Of a DNA stretch of 64,000 bases, positions 51,571-59,343 are shown piece after piece. The notes under the pieces were generated by a model. The model did no database searches, was not told the DNA's origin, and saw nothing but the letters and a program-made list of their open reading frames with translations. The number at the start of each line of letters is the position of its first letter. Positions within the stretch are counted from its first letter, which is position 1. Source of the DNA: Marinobacter psychrophilus. Lineage in GTDB: Bacteria; Pseudomonadota; Gammaproteobacteria; Pseudomonadales; Oleiphilaceae. Position numbers and translations under genes: made by a program. Where the stretch lies: the NCBI RefSeq assembly GCF_001043175.1, contig NZ_CP011494.1:930001-994000 (forward strand). Reading direction: 5' to 3'.

Positions 51571-52539
51571 ATGCCACGACGCTCTTCTCTAACACGCACA
51601 AAAGGTTATGCAGCCATGGGCATCAGCGCCATTTATCCGCGGGATCTTGTCGGTTACGGCAGGAACCCGCCGCACGCCAAATGGCCGGGTAAGGCCCGTA
51701 TCGCCGTTCAGTTCGTGCTCAACTACGAGGAGGGTGGGGAGAACTGTGTCCTGCATGGTGACAGTCACTCCGAGCGATTCCTCTCTGAAATCGTCGGTGC
51801 CGAGTCGTTCCCGGACCGGCACATGAGCATGGAATCTATATACGAGTACGGCTCCCGCGCCGGTGTTTGGCGTATTCTCAAGGAGTTCGAAACACGTGGT
51901 TTGCCGCTGACGGTCTTTGGTGTGGCCATGGCACTGGAACGGCATCCTGACGTGGCTGCGGCATTCAAGGAGTTGGGGCACGAAATTGCCTGTCACGGTT
52001 GGCGCTGGCTTCACTACCAGGGTATGCCCGAGGCGATTGAGCGCGAGCATATGCAGCGTGCTGTGGAAATTTTTCAGCGCCTATACGGCGAGAAGCCGCA
52101 GGGCTGGTACACCGGTCGCGACAGCCCCAATACTCGTCGTCTGCTACTGGACGAGGGCAGCTTTGTGTATGACAGCGACTATTATGGCGACGATCTGCCA
52201 TTCTGGACCCGCGCTGCCGACAGCAAGGGCGAGTATCACAACCACCTGATAGTGCCCTACACTCTGGACACCAACGACATGCGTTTTGTCTCACCGCAGG
52301 GTTTCAACACCGGCGATCACTTCTTCAGCTATTTGAAAGATGCTTTCGACGTGCTTTATGCCGAAGGCAGCGATCAGCCAAAAATGCTCTCGGTGGGTTT
52401 GCATTGTCGTGTCATTGGCCGCCCTGGCAGGTTTCGTGGGTTGCAGCGTTTTCTAGACTACATCGAGGCCCATGACCGCGTCTGGGTGACTCGCCGTATC
52501 GATATAGCCCGTCACTGGGCCGAACACCATCCTGTATAA
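51571..52539 (+). CDS. puuE: allantoinase PuuE, polysaccharide-deacetylase type
   Basis: Metal- and cofactor-independent allantoinase that opens the allantoin ring to allantoate. It is unlike the amidohydrolase-type AllB and belongs to the polysaccharide-deacetylase fold. Recognisable: YPRDLVGYGRNPPHAKWPG, IAVQFVLNYEEGGENCVLHG, FLSEIVGAESFPDRHMSMES, ELGHEIACHGWRWLHYQ and TGRDSPNTRRLLLDEG. The ATG at 51571 has GGCAGG upstream and gives 322 residues. The ATG at 51616 gives 307, nearer the usual length, so the true start is uncertain. It heads the operon puuE-allE-allA. Confidence 0.92.
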   Translation: MPRRSSLTRTKGYAAMGISAIYPRDLVGYGRNPPHAKWPGKARIAVQFVLNYEEGGENCVLHGDSHSERFLSEIVGAESFPDRHMSMESIYEYGSRAGVWRILKEFETRGLPLTVFGVAMALERHPDVAAAFKELGHEIACHGWRWLHYQGMPEAIEREHMQRAVEIFQRLYGEKPQGWYTGRDSPNTRRLLLDEGSFVYDSDYYGDDLPFWTRAADSKGEYHNHLIVPYTLDTNDMRFVSPQGFNTGDHFFSYLKDAFDVLYAEGSDQPKMLSVGLHCRVIGRPGRFRGLQRFLDYIEAHDRVWVTRRIDIARHWAEHHPV

Positions 52540-52561
52540 GTCTTTCCCTATAGGAGCCACC

Positions 52562-53410
52562 ATGGCCCAGCGTCCGAACGAACCAAAAACCTATTACGCG
52601 CCCACCGGCGGGCACCCGCCGCAAACGCAATTGCTGACAGACCGCGCGGTGTTCACCGAGGCCTATGCTGTGATTCCGAAGGGTGTGATGCGTGACATCG
52701 TCACCAGCCATCTGCCATTCTGGACCGGTACTCGCTTGTGGGTGTTGTCACGGCCATTAACCGGCTTTGCTGAAACCTTTTCGCAGTACATCATGGAAGT
52801 ACAGCCGGGTGGTGGCAGCGACCGGCCGGAAACTGACCCGGGTGCTGAAGCTGTGCTGTTCGTTGTCGAGGGTGAGCTGACCCTGACCTTGAGCGGTAAA
52901 GAGTACAACATGTCGCCGGGTGGCTACGCGTTCATTCCGCCGGGTAGCGATTGGGTTCTGCACAATAACTCGGGCGAGGTTGTGCGCTTTCATTGGATTC
53001 GCAAAGCTTATGAGAAAGTTGAGGGTATCGAAATGCCAGCAGCCTTCGTTACTAATGAAACAGTGGTTGAACCGCTGGTAATGCCCAACACAAATGGTTG
53101 TTGGAGCACCACCCGCTTTGTTGATACCCAGGACATGCGCTATGACATGCATGTGAATATCGTCAACTTTCTACCCGGTGGTGTAATCCCATTTGCCGAA
53201 ACGCACGTTATGGAGCACGGCCTGTATGTGCTCGAAGGTAAGGCTGTTTACTTGCTGAACAAGGATTGGGTAGAAGTAGAGGCCGGCGACTACATGTGGC
53301 TGCGCGCCTTCTGCCCTCAGGCTTGCTATGCCGGTGGCCCGGGTCCGTTCCGCTATTTGTTGTACAAGGACGTGAACCGGCACATGAAACTGCCGACTTA
53401 CGGTCGTTAA
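52562..53410 (+). CDS. allE: (S)-ureidoglycine aminohydrolase
   Basis: Converts (S)-ureidoglycine to (S)-ureidoglycolate and ammonia in allantoin breakdown. A bicupin protein of 282 residues: N-terminal cupin with QYIMEVQPGGGSDRPETDPGAEAVLFVVEGELTL and C-terminal cupin with MHVNIVNFLPGGVIPFAETHVMEHGLYVLEGKAVYLLN. The E-x-H-x2-E-H run (FAETHVMEHG) carries manganese ligands of the YlbA/UGlyAH family. The end KDVNRHMKLPTYGR is also conserved. It lies 22 bases after puuE, with GGAG before the ATG. Confidence 0.93.
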   Translation: MAQRPNEPKTYYAPTGGHPPQTQLLTDRAVFTEAYAVIPKGVMRDIVTSHLPFWTGTRLWVLSRPLTGFAETFSQYIMEVQPGGGSDRPETDPGAEAVLFVVEGELTLTLSGKEYNMSPGGYAFIPPGSDWVLHNNSGEVVRFHWIRKAYEKVEGIEMPAAFVTNETVVEPLVMPNTNGCWSTTRFVDTQDMRYDMHVNIVNFLPGGVIPFAETHVMEHGLYVLEGKAVYLLNKDWVEVEAGDYMWLRAFCPQACYAGGPGPFRYLLYKDVNRHMKLPTYGR

Positions 53411-53443
53411 GCAGAATTTGTAACAGCGTGCAGGAGTATGTAG

Positions 53444-53944
53444 ATGAGTGAGCAGTTATTGCAATTAACAGCCGAGCCGCTGACTCCCGAGGCTTTCGTT
53501 GCCTTTGGCGAGGTAATTGATCACCGCAGCGCTACATTTTTCATGATTAACGACGGGCGCACCCGCCGCTACCATGACCTGGCCAAGGTCGAAACCTTGG
53601 GCGAAGAAGCAAGAACGCTGATCAGTATCTTTGTCAGCCAGCCAGTGCAAATGCCATTGGAGTTGGCGTTTCTTGAGCGTCATCCGCTGGGCAGTCAGGC
53701 TTTTGTGCCCTTGCACGGCGAGCGCTTTGTGGTTGTGGTGGCCCCGGCCGGAGACGTTATCGATCCAGATCAGGTGCGGGCTTTCGTAACCGATGGCCGA
53801 CAGGGCGTCAATTATCGCGCTGGCACCTGGCACGCCATTCAGTCAGTGCTTGACCGCGAGGGAGAGTTTCTGGTCGTGGATCGCGGCGGCGTGGGGCACA
53901 ACTGCGAAGAGCATCCACTGGCGCTGCGGGTGGTTCTGAAATAG
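53444..53944 (+). CDS. allA: ureidoglycolate lyase
   Basis: Splits (S)-ureidoglycolate into glyoxylate and urea, the last step of the route. The 166-residue AllA fold is visible: LTAEPLTPEAFVAFGEVID, ISIFVSQPVQMPLELAFLERHPLGSQAFVPL, and YRAGTWHAIQSVLDREGEFLVVDRGG near the metal/substrate site. It is 33 bases after allE and ends just before a strong terminator. No urease or glyoxylate-handling genes are next to it. Confidence 0.94.
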   Translation: MSEQLLQLTAEPLTPEAFVAFGEVIDHRSATFFMINDGRTRRYHDLAKVETLGEEARTLISIFVSQPVQMPLELAFLERHPLGSQAFVPLHGERFVVVVAPAGDVIDPDQVRAFVTDGRQGVNYRAGTWHAIQSVLDREGEFLVVDRGGVGHNCEEHPLALRVVLK

Positions 53945-53957
53945 TCGGAGCATCGTG

Positions 53958-54004
53958 CAACAAAAAGCCTTGTGATGTGGACTGTATCACAAGGCTTTTT
54001 GTTG
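53958..54004. terminator. 19-bp perfect bidirectional terminator
   Basis: Left arm CAACAAAAAGCCTTGTGAT (53958-53976) and right arm ATCACAAGGCTTTTTGTTG (53986-54004) pair perfectly. The TTTTT in either reading direction makes it work for both convergent genes, allA and ychF. Confidence 0.92.
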
Positions 54005-54034
54005 TCTGAGACCCTTCAAGGTCAGAAGTCTTAA

Positions 54035-55126
54035 TCAGACATTAAAGCGGAAGTGCACCACGTCGCCGTTTTTCACGATGTATTCTTTGCCTTCCAAGCG
54101 CCACTTTCCGGCGTCTTTGGCGCCCGCTTCACCTTTAAACTGGATGAAGTCTTCGTAGCCAATCACCTCGGCACGAATAAAGCCACGTTCGAAATCGGTG
54201 TGAATTACGGCAGCCGCCTGGGGCGCAGTGGCGCCAATTTTTACGGTCCAGGCGCGCACTTCTTTCACTCCCGCAGTGAAGTAAGTCTGCAATCCAAGCA
54301 AGCCGTAGCCGGCGCGAATCACGCGGTCCAGGCCGGGTTCTCCCATGCCCATTTCGTCCAGGAACATGCTTTTTTCGTCGTCTTCCAGTTCGGAGATTTC
54401 TGCTTCAATCTTGTTACAAATGGGCACCACCACGGCGTTTTCAGCAGTGGCGATTTCGCGCACGGTATCCAGGTATGGGTTGTTCTCGAAGCCGTCTTCA
54501 GCCACATTGGCGATATACATGGTGGGCTTGATGGTCAACAGGCACAGCTCGCGAATCAGCAGCAACTCGTCTTTATTCAGGCCCATGCCGCGCACGGGTT
54601 TGCCTTCGTTCAGAACCGGTAGCAAACGTTCAAAAATGTCCAGCTGGGCCTTGGCCTCTTTATCGCCGCCTTTGGCGATTCGTTGTACCCGCCTGATGGC
54701 TTTTTCCACGGTGTCCATGTCGGCTAGCGCCAGTTCGGTGTTGATCACCTCTATGTCGTCTGCCGGGTCTACCTTGTTCGACACATGAATAACGTTGCTG
54801 TCGTCAAAACAACGCACTACGTGGGCAATGGCTTCGGTTTGGCGGATGTTGGCCAGAAACTGGTTGCCCAGGCCTTCGCCCTTGGAGGCGCCTGCTACTA
54901 GCCCGGCAATGTCCACAAACTCCATGGTGGTTGGCACAACACGCTGGGGCTTAACAATTTCAGCCAGCTTGGTCAGGCGTGGGTCGGGCATGGCCACTAC
55001 GCCGGCGTTGGGCTCGATGGTGCAGAACGGAAAATTTTCTGCGCCAATGCCTGCTTTGGTCAGTGCATTGAACAAGGTAGATTTGCCGACGTTGGGAAGG
55101 CCGACGATGCCGCAGTTAAATCCCAT
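54035..55126 (-). CDS. ychF: redox-regulated ATPase YchF (OBG family)
   Basis: A 363-residue P-loop protein that binds ribosomes and prefers ATP over GTP. G1 is [22 protein letters not shown]3 is [18 protein letters not shown], followed by a coiled-coil insert (about 130-200) and a C-terminal TGS domain with [20 protein letters not shown]. Length matches E. coli YchF (363). It is the last gene of the rplY-pth-ychF group. Confidence 0.96.
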   Translation of the reverse strand: MGFNCGIVGLPNVGKSTLFNALTKAGIGAENFPFCTIEPNAGVVAMPDPRLTKLAEIVKPQRVVPTTMEFVDIAGLVAGASKGEGLGNQFLANIRQTEAIAHVVRCFDDSNVIHVSNKVDPADDIEVINTELALADMDTVEKAIRRVQRIAKGGDKEAKAQLDIFERLLPVLNEGKPVRGMGLNKDELLLIRELCLLTIKPTMYIANVAEDGFENNPYLDTVREIATAENAVVVPICNKIEAEISELEDDEKSMFLDEMGMGEPGLDRVIRAGYGLLGLQTYFTAGVKEVRAWTVKIGATAPQAAAVIHTDFERGFIRAEVIGYEDFIQFKGEAGAKDAGKWRLEGKEYIVKNGDVVHFRFNV

Positions 55127-55152
55127 GGAGTGCCTCTGATTCAGTAAGATAA

Positions 55153-55175
55153 GGGACAGAGTTTAAATCTGTCTC
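55153..55175. repeat. REP-like palindrome, copy 3
   Basis: GGGACAGAGTTT followed by AAATCTGTCTC is the same inverted repeat seen at 40721-40787, with small changes. It lies between pth and ychF. Confidence 0.7.
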
Positions 55176-55190
55176 TGGTTTGAGCGTGTG

Positions 55191-55781
55191 TCAGGCGTTG
55201 GCGTCAAAGCCGTGCAGGCGGTTCATGGCCGCAGCCATGTTGCCGTTGGCAGCGTCTGGCAATACGCGCATGGTTTCATCGAATACCGCCGTTAGCGCTT
55301 CGGCTTCCCTTTTGCCCAGGCGTCCCAATACATAGCCGGTCACTTGGCGGGCTTCACCGGGGTGGCCAATGCCCAGTCGCAGGCGCTGGAAATCGTTGGT
55401 GCCAAGGTGTGCAACGCTGTCGCGCAAACCATTATGGCCGCCGTGGCCGCCGCCTTTTTTCAGTTTTGCGGTGCCCGGGGGCAAATCAAGTTCGTCGTGG
55501 GCGATCAGAATCTGTTCGGGGGATATCTTGAAAAAGTCTGCCAGTGCTTTTACCGACAATCCGCTGCGATTCATGAACGTTAAGGGGTTCAGCAAATGCA
55601 GTTCCAAACCTTGCCATTGAATACGGGCATATAGGCCGTGGTATTTCTTTTCGAGGCGAAGCGACTGGCCCGCATCGCGGGCCAGTGCCTCAACGAAGAG
55701 GGCGCCGGCATTATGGCGGGTATTCTCGTAATCGGCACCGGGGTTACCCAGTCCAACCACCATGACAATATCCTGTGCCAT
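55191..55781 (-). CDS. pth: peptidyl-tRNA hydrolase
   Basis: Releases tRNA from peptidyl-tRNA that falls off the ribosome. Catalytic residues are visible: the histidine in [12 protein letters not shown], then [19 protein letters not shown], the aspartate in [12 protein letters not shown] and [20 protein letters not shown]. The 196 residues match the family. It follows rplY by 21 bases. Confidence 0.96.
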   Translation of the reverse strand: MAQDIVMVVGLGNPGADYENTRHNAGALFVEALARDAGQSLRLEKKYHGLYARIQWQGLELHLLNPLTFMNRSGLSVKALADFFKISPEQILIAHDELDLPPGTAKLKKGGGHGGHNGLRDSVAHLGTNDFQRLRLGIGHPGEARQVTGYVLGRLGKREAEALTAVFDETMRVLPDAANGNMAAAMNRLHGFDANA

Positions 55782-55802
55782 CTGCCGTCGCCTCCGGAGT
55801 AA

Positions 55803-56438
55803 TTACTCCTTGCCTTCGCCGTCTTCTTCATCTCCAGCGGCGTCAGTCTTAACACCTTTAGGCTTGTTGATGGTAACAACAGCCTGGTCTTGCTCAGCGC
55901 CGTGCTGCAGTGCAGGAATACGAACACCTTCTGGAAGCTTGAGGTCGCTCATGTGCACAATGCCATCCATCTCGACGTCAAACAGGTCGATTTCGATGAA
56001 CTCTGGCAGGTTTTGCGGCAAGCAAGCTACTTCTACTTGGGTCATCAGACGGAAAGCAACGCCGCCAAAGGTCTTGATGGCTGGAGCAGTTTCTTCGTTC
56101 ACCAAGTGCAGCGGTACGTGAACGAAGATTTCTTCGTCTTTGTTAATGCGCTGGAAGTCAGCGTGGCTCAGCAGCGGCTTGTACGGGTGACGCTGCAGAT
56201 CCTTCAGGATAACGCTTTCTTTTTTACCGTTCAGTTCAATGGTCAGAACGCGGGAATAAAAAGCTTCGTTTTCCAATGCTTTTTTCAGCTCGTTGTGCCA
56301 GATGGAGATGGGCACAGCCTCTTTATGACCACCGTAGATGATGGCCGGGATTTTACGCTCTTCGCGACGCAGGCGGCGGCTCGCACCTCTCCCCTGGTCG
56401 TCACGAGGAAATGCTTCAATTACAAAGTCCTGAGACAT
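55803..56438 (-). CDS. rplY: 50S ribosomal protein L25 / general stress protein Ctc
   Basis: Binds 5S rRNA. This is the long Ctc-type form of 211 residues: an L25 N-terminal domain (RRLRREERKIPAIIYGG, LQRHPYKPLLSHADFQRI) plus a C-terminal beta domain (HVPLHLVNEETAPAIK, IEIDLFDVEMDGIVHMSDLKLPEGV). I start it at MSQDFVIEAFPRDD. An acidic tail (GDEEDGEGKE) ends it. Confidence 0.95.
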   Translation of the reverse strand: MSQDFVIEAFPRDDQGRGASRRLRREERKIPAIIYGGHKEAVPISIWHNELKKALENEAFYSRVLTIELNGKKESVILKDLQRHPYKPLLSHADFQRINKDEEIFVHVPLHLVNEETAPAIKTFGGVAFRLMTQVEVACLPQNLPEFIEIDLFDVEMDGIVHMSDLKLPEGVRIPALQHGAEQDQAVVTINKPKGVKTDAAGDEEDGEGKE

Positions 56439-56522
56439 GGTAAGTATCCTTATCGTCATCTGCACGGCCCGCGACCAGGCTCTTTACAAATGAGGTTTTA
56501 AAAAGCCGGCGGTGCCAGCTAT

Positions 56523-56557
56523 GAAAAGGTACGGGAGCCGTTGTGGCTCCCGTACCG
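56523..56557 (-). terminator. Rho-independent terminator after prs
   Basis: On the minus strand GGTACGGGAGCC pairs perfectly with GGCTCCCGTACC around ACAAC, followed by TTTTCAT. It separates prs from rplY. Confidence 0.88.
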
Positions 56558-56622
56558 GTATTTGCTTTTGCGGTCTATTTTGAACAGCTCCGATTACTCA
56601 GAACGGTTAAAATTAAAACGGC

Positions 56623-57573
56623 TTAGACATTCTCGAACATGGCGCTGATAGATTCTTCGTTGCTAACGCGGCGAATAGATTCCGCGAGCAAACCGGCCAT
56701 ACTGAGAGGGCGGATTCTAGCACACTGCCGGGCTTTGTCACCCAGAGGAATGGTGTCGCACACCACCAGCTCGTCCAGTTCGGAGTTGTTAATGTTGTCG
56801 ATGGCTTTGCCAGAAAGAACCGGGTGGGTAATGTAGGCCACAACCCGCGATGCTCCGTGTTTTTTCAAGGCTTCGGCGGCTTTGCACAGCGTGCCGGCGG
56901 TATCAACAATGTCGTCAACCAGAATACAAACTTTGCCGCGTACATCACCAATAATGTGCATAACCTGGGACACATTAGCCTTGGGGCGGCGCTTGTCGAT
57001 GATCGCAAGGTCTGCGTCATCCAGGCGCTTTGCCACGGCGCGCGCCCGCACAACACCGCCAACGTCGGGCGATACCACGACAAAATTTTCAAAACGCTGT
57101 TTTTCAATATCTTCAATCAGCACCGGTGTGGCGTAAATATTGTCCACCGGAATATCAAAGAAGCCTTGAATCTGATCGGCGTGTAAGTCTACGGTCAGTA
57201 CCCGGTCTACACCAATGCTGGAAATCATGTCAGCAACCACTTTGGCGCTGATGGCGACTCGGCTGGAACGAACTCGACGATCCTGACGGGCGTAGCCGTA
57301 GTAGGGGATAACCGCGGTGATGCGTGATGCAGAAGCTCGGCGCAGGGCGTCGGCCATCACAATCAGTTCCATTAAATTATCATTGGTGGGATGGCACGTA
57401 GGCTGAATAATAAAAACATCGTGGCCGCGCACATTTTCGTTAATTTCAACGGTGGTTTCACCATCGCTAAAACATCCGACTGTTGCGTTGCCAACTGGAA
57501 TATGGAGTTGCTTGGAAATTGCGTGGGCAAGGTCAGGATTGGCGTTGCCGGCAAAAATCATTAACTTGGACAC
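56623..57573 (-). CDS. prs: ribose-phosphate pyrophosphokinase
   Basis: Makes PRPP from ribose 5-phosphate and ATP for nucleotide, His, Trp and NAD synthesis. Seen: [19 protein letters not shown] at the start, [41 protein letters not shown] (ATP and catalytic loop), the PRPP loop [19 protein letters not shown]. The start is GTG at 57573 preceded by AAGGA, giving 316 residues. The longer frame reads through the tRNA-Gln gene and is not real. Confidence 0.96.
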   Translation of the reverse strand: MSKLMIFAGNANPDLAHAISKQLHIPVGNATVGCFSDGETTVEINENVRGHDVFIIQPTCHPTNDNLMELIVMADALRRASASRITAVIPYYGYARQDRRVRSSRVAISAKVVADMISSIGVDRVLTVDLHADQIQGFFDIPVDNIYATPVLIEDIEKQRFENFVVVSPDVGGVVRARAVAKRLDDADLAIIDKRRPKANVSQVMHIIGDVRGKVCILVDDIVDTAGTLCKAAEALKKHGASRVVAYITHPVLSGKAIDNINNSELDELVVCDTIPLGDKARQCARIRPLSMAGLLAESIRRVSNEESISAMFENV

Positions 57574-57625
57574 GATAGCATCCTTCTCGGTATCGGCGTG
57601 TGATTCAGAAGAAGTAGAAGAAAGA

Positions 57626-57700
57626 TGGCTGGGGTGGCAGGATTCGAACCTGCGCATGACGGGATCAAAACCCGTTGCCTTACCACTTGGCGACACCCCA
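57626..57700 (-). tRNA. tRNA-Gln (anticodon TTG)
   Basis: The minus strand reads TGGGGTGTCGCCAAGTGG at the 5' end. Anticodon stem ACGGG/CCCGT holds loop TTTTGAT, anticodon TTG. The T-loop is GGTTCGAATCC, the acceptor CACCCCA and CCA is encoded; 75 bases. It lies between ispE and prs, as in many gammaproteobacteria, and is probably cut from their common transcript. Confidence 0.96.
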
Positions 57701-57722
57701 GTGTCGTGCTTATTTGGCATCA

Positions 57723-58580
57723 TTATAGCTCTGCTAGTTTCTGGTGTAGAGGTGAATGATTCACCCCTCTAGCTACGAACCCCTTGATGCCAGAGGGTCT
57801 ACTTTTCCAGATAATCCGGGCTGCGGATTCTGTCGGGAAACGTCCGAAAATGCAAGCTCCTGTTCCAGTTAATCTCGCAGGTCCGAATTGTGAAAGCCAA
57901 TTTAGACTTTCAGCGACGTCAGGATACAGTTTCCGAACCGTTGCTTCACAGTCGTTTTTGTACCCCGAGGCATCTCCCTCAAAAGCGGGCGCCATTGTCA
58001 TTTTTGGAGTGTTTCTTGTCAACCCTTTTGCCGAAAAAATCTTGGTGGTTTGAATATTACATTCGGGCTTTAGCACCACAAACCAGTCTTGTGGTGGGTT
58101 TGCGGGTGTGAGCTGTTCACCGACGCCTTCGCCGATGGCTGCGTGGCCGCGTACAAAAACCGGTACATCGGCGCCCAAATTCAGCCCCAGTTCTGCCAGA
58201 GCGTCTTCGTCATGGCCAAGCTGCCACAGGTAATTCAACGCCAACAGGGTGGTTGCGGCGTTAGAACTACCACCGCCCAAGCCACCGCCCATGGGCAGTT
58301 TTTTACAAATACTGATGGTAACACCGGGCAGCTGCGCCAGCGCGTCCCCGACCAATGCGTGAGCAGCCTTAATGATCAGGTTGTCGGCATCGGCTACCCC
58401 GGGCATCGATTGCGCCAGGCGCACGCCGGGCTTACCGGGAGTCAGCTCAAAGGTCAGTTCATCGCCATAGTCCAGAAACTGGAACAGGGTTTGAATCAGG
58501 TGGTAACCGTCAGCGCGGCGGCCATTGATGTGCAAGAAAAGATTAATCTTTGCCGGCGCCGGCAGGGTGATTGTGGTCAT
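57723..58580 (-). CDS. ispE: 4-diphosphocytidyl-2-C-methyl-D-erythritol kinase
   Basis: GHMP kinase of the MEP isoprenoid pathway. Motifs: [20 protein letters not shown] (motif 1 lysine), the ATP loop [23 protein letters not shown], and [13 protein letters not shown] near the end. Start at [11 protein letters not shown] (58580) gives 285 residues. The frame continues without a stop into the 12-base repeat tract upstream, and an ATG at 58607 is an alternative. Confidence 0.94.
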   Translation of the reverse strand: MTTITLPAPAKINLFLHINGRRADGYHLIQTLFQFLDYGDELTFELTPGKPGVRLAQSMPGVADADNLIIKAAHALVGDALAQLPGVTISICKKLPMGGGLGGGSSNAATTLLALNYLWQLGHDEDALAELGLNLGADVPVFVRGHAAIGEGVGEQLTPANPPQDWFVVLKPECNIQTTKIFSAKGLTRNTPKMTMAPAFEGDASGYKNDCEATVRKLYPDVAESLNWLSQFGPARLTGTGACIFGRFPTESAARIIWKSRPSGIKGFVARGVNHSPLHQKLAEL

Positions 58581-58607
58581 AGTGATGGCCGCTATTGTTG
58601 CCGTCAT

Positions 58608-58667
58608 AGTTTCTGTCAGAATTTCTGTCAGAGTTGCCTTGAAAGTTGCCTTGAAAGTTGCCTTAAA
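58608..58667. repeat. five tandem 12-base repeats between lolB and ispE
   Basis: Plus-strand units: AGTTTCTGTCAG, AATTTCTGTCAG, AGTTGCCTTGAA, AGTTGCCTTGAA, AGTTGCCTTAAA, each exactly 12 bases. They form two subfamilies (two and three copies). The tract fills most of the gap between the lolB stop and the first possible ispE start. It is a multiple of three and carries no stop in the ispE frame. Confidence 0.85.
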
Positions 58668-58687
58668 ACTTGAACCGAGAGCTGTCG

Positions 58688-59341
58688 TCAGGGCTTCAGG
58701 GGCTGCCAGTCAGTAATGGCCATGCGCACGCGTTTCTCGCCCTTAGTGGCAGTGATGCGGGCAGGCAGTGCCGGCAGTTCGGGGCTTGCGCTGTACCAGC
58801 GGTCGTATTGAATATGCCAGCCGCTCTGGCGAATAGCCACCAGTTCCCCGGTGCTGTTGAACAGCAGGCGGTAGTCGCCATCGGGCGCGGTTAAGCCCCG
58901 CACCCACCAGGTCAGCTGGTTCAATGGCAGGCGCCAGCCCGTCGCCGCTAGTACCAGTTCGTCTGGTTCAGAGGATTGGTAACGCTCGCCGTCGGCCAGT
59001 GTCAGTTCAATAAAGTCGGGTGAGCCTTTCAGTCGGGTGCGGCCCATGCCCAGAAAGGCCGAAGACAGGGTCAGATCATAGTCTTCGTTGTGCTGTACCC
59101 ATTGGTTAATCAGCGCGCTGCCGCTGTCAGAAGGTTGCTTAACGGCGAGCTTGCCGGTCAGTTTCCAGTGGTCAAGATTCTGCCGCTGGCGGACTGTGTC
59201 TGTCCAGGATGCGGGCGGCTGGTCGGTCAGGCCTGCTGGTAAGGGCTCCAAAGTTATTGTGCTGCAGCCGCTCAGCGTAGCCAGTAGAAGCATTAAAGCA
59301 GCGCGGCGCAGTCTCACCTTGGTTAAGGTTGAAAAAAACAC
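58688..59341 (-). CDS. lolB: outer-membrane lipoprotein receptor LolB
   Basis: Receives lipoproteins from LolA and inserts them in the outer membrane. The signal peptide RRAALMLLLATLSGC has a lipobox (LSGC, Cys about residue 26). The mature part shows DHWKLTGKLAVKQPSDSGSALINQWVQHNEDYDLTLS and LNQLTWWVRGL, typical LolB beta-barrel sequence. The 217 residues fit. It lies two bases after the TPR lipoprotein gene and begins the lolB-ispE-tRNA-Gln-prs group. Confidence 0.94.
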   Translation of the reverse strand: MFFSTLTKVRLRRAALMLLLATLSGCSTITLEPLPAGLTDQPPASWTDTVRQRQNLDHWKLTGKLAVKQPSDSGSALINQWVQHNEDYDLTLSSAFLGMGRTRLKGSPDFIELTLADGERYQSSEPDELVLAATGWRLPLNQLTWWVRGLTAPDGDYRLLFNSTGELVAIRQSGWHIQYDRWYSASPELPALPARITATKGEKRVRMAITDWQPLKP

Positions 59342-59343
59342 GG

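Noticed and set aside
57574..57723. N-terminal extension of prs
   Set aside because: The frame reads through the tRNA-Gln gene; PRPP synthetase homology begins at the GTG at 57573.
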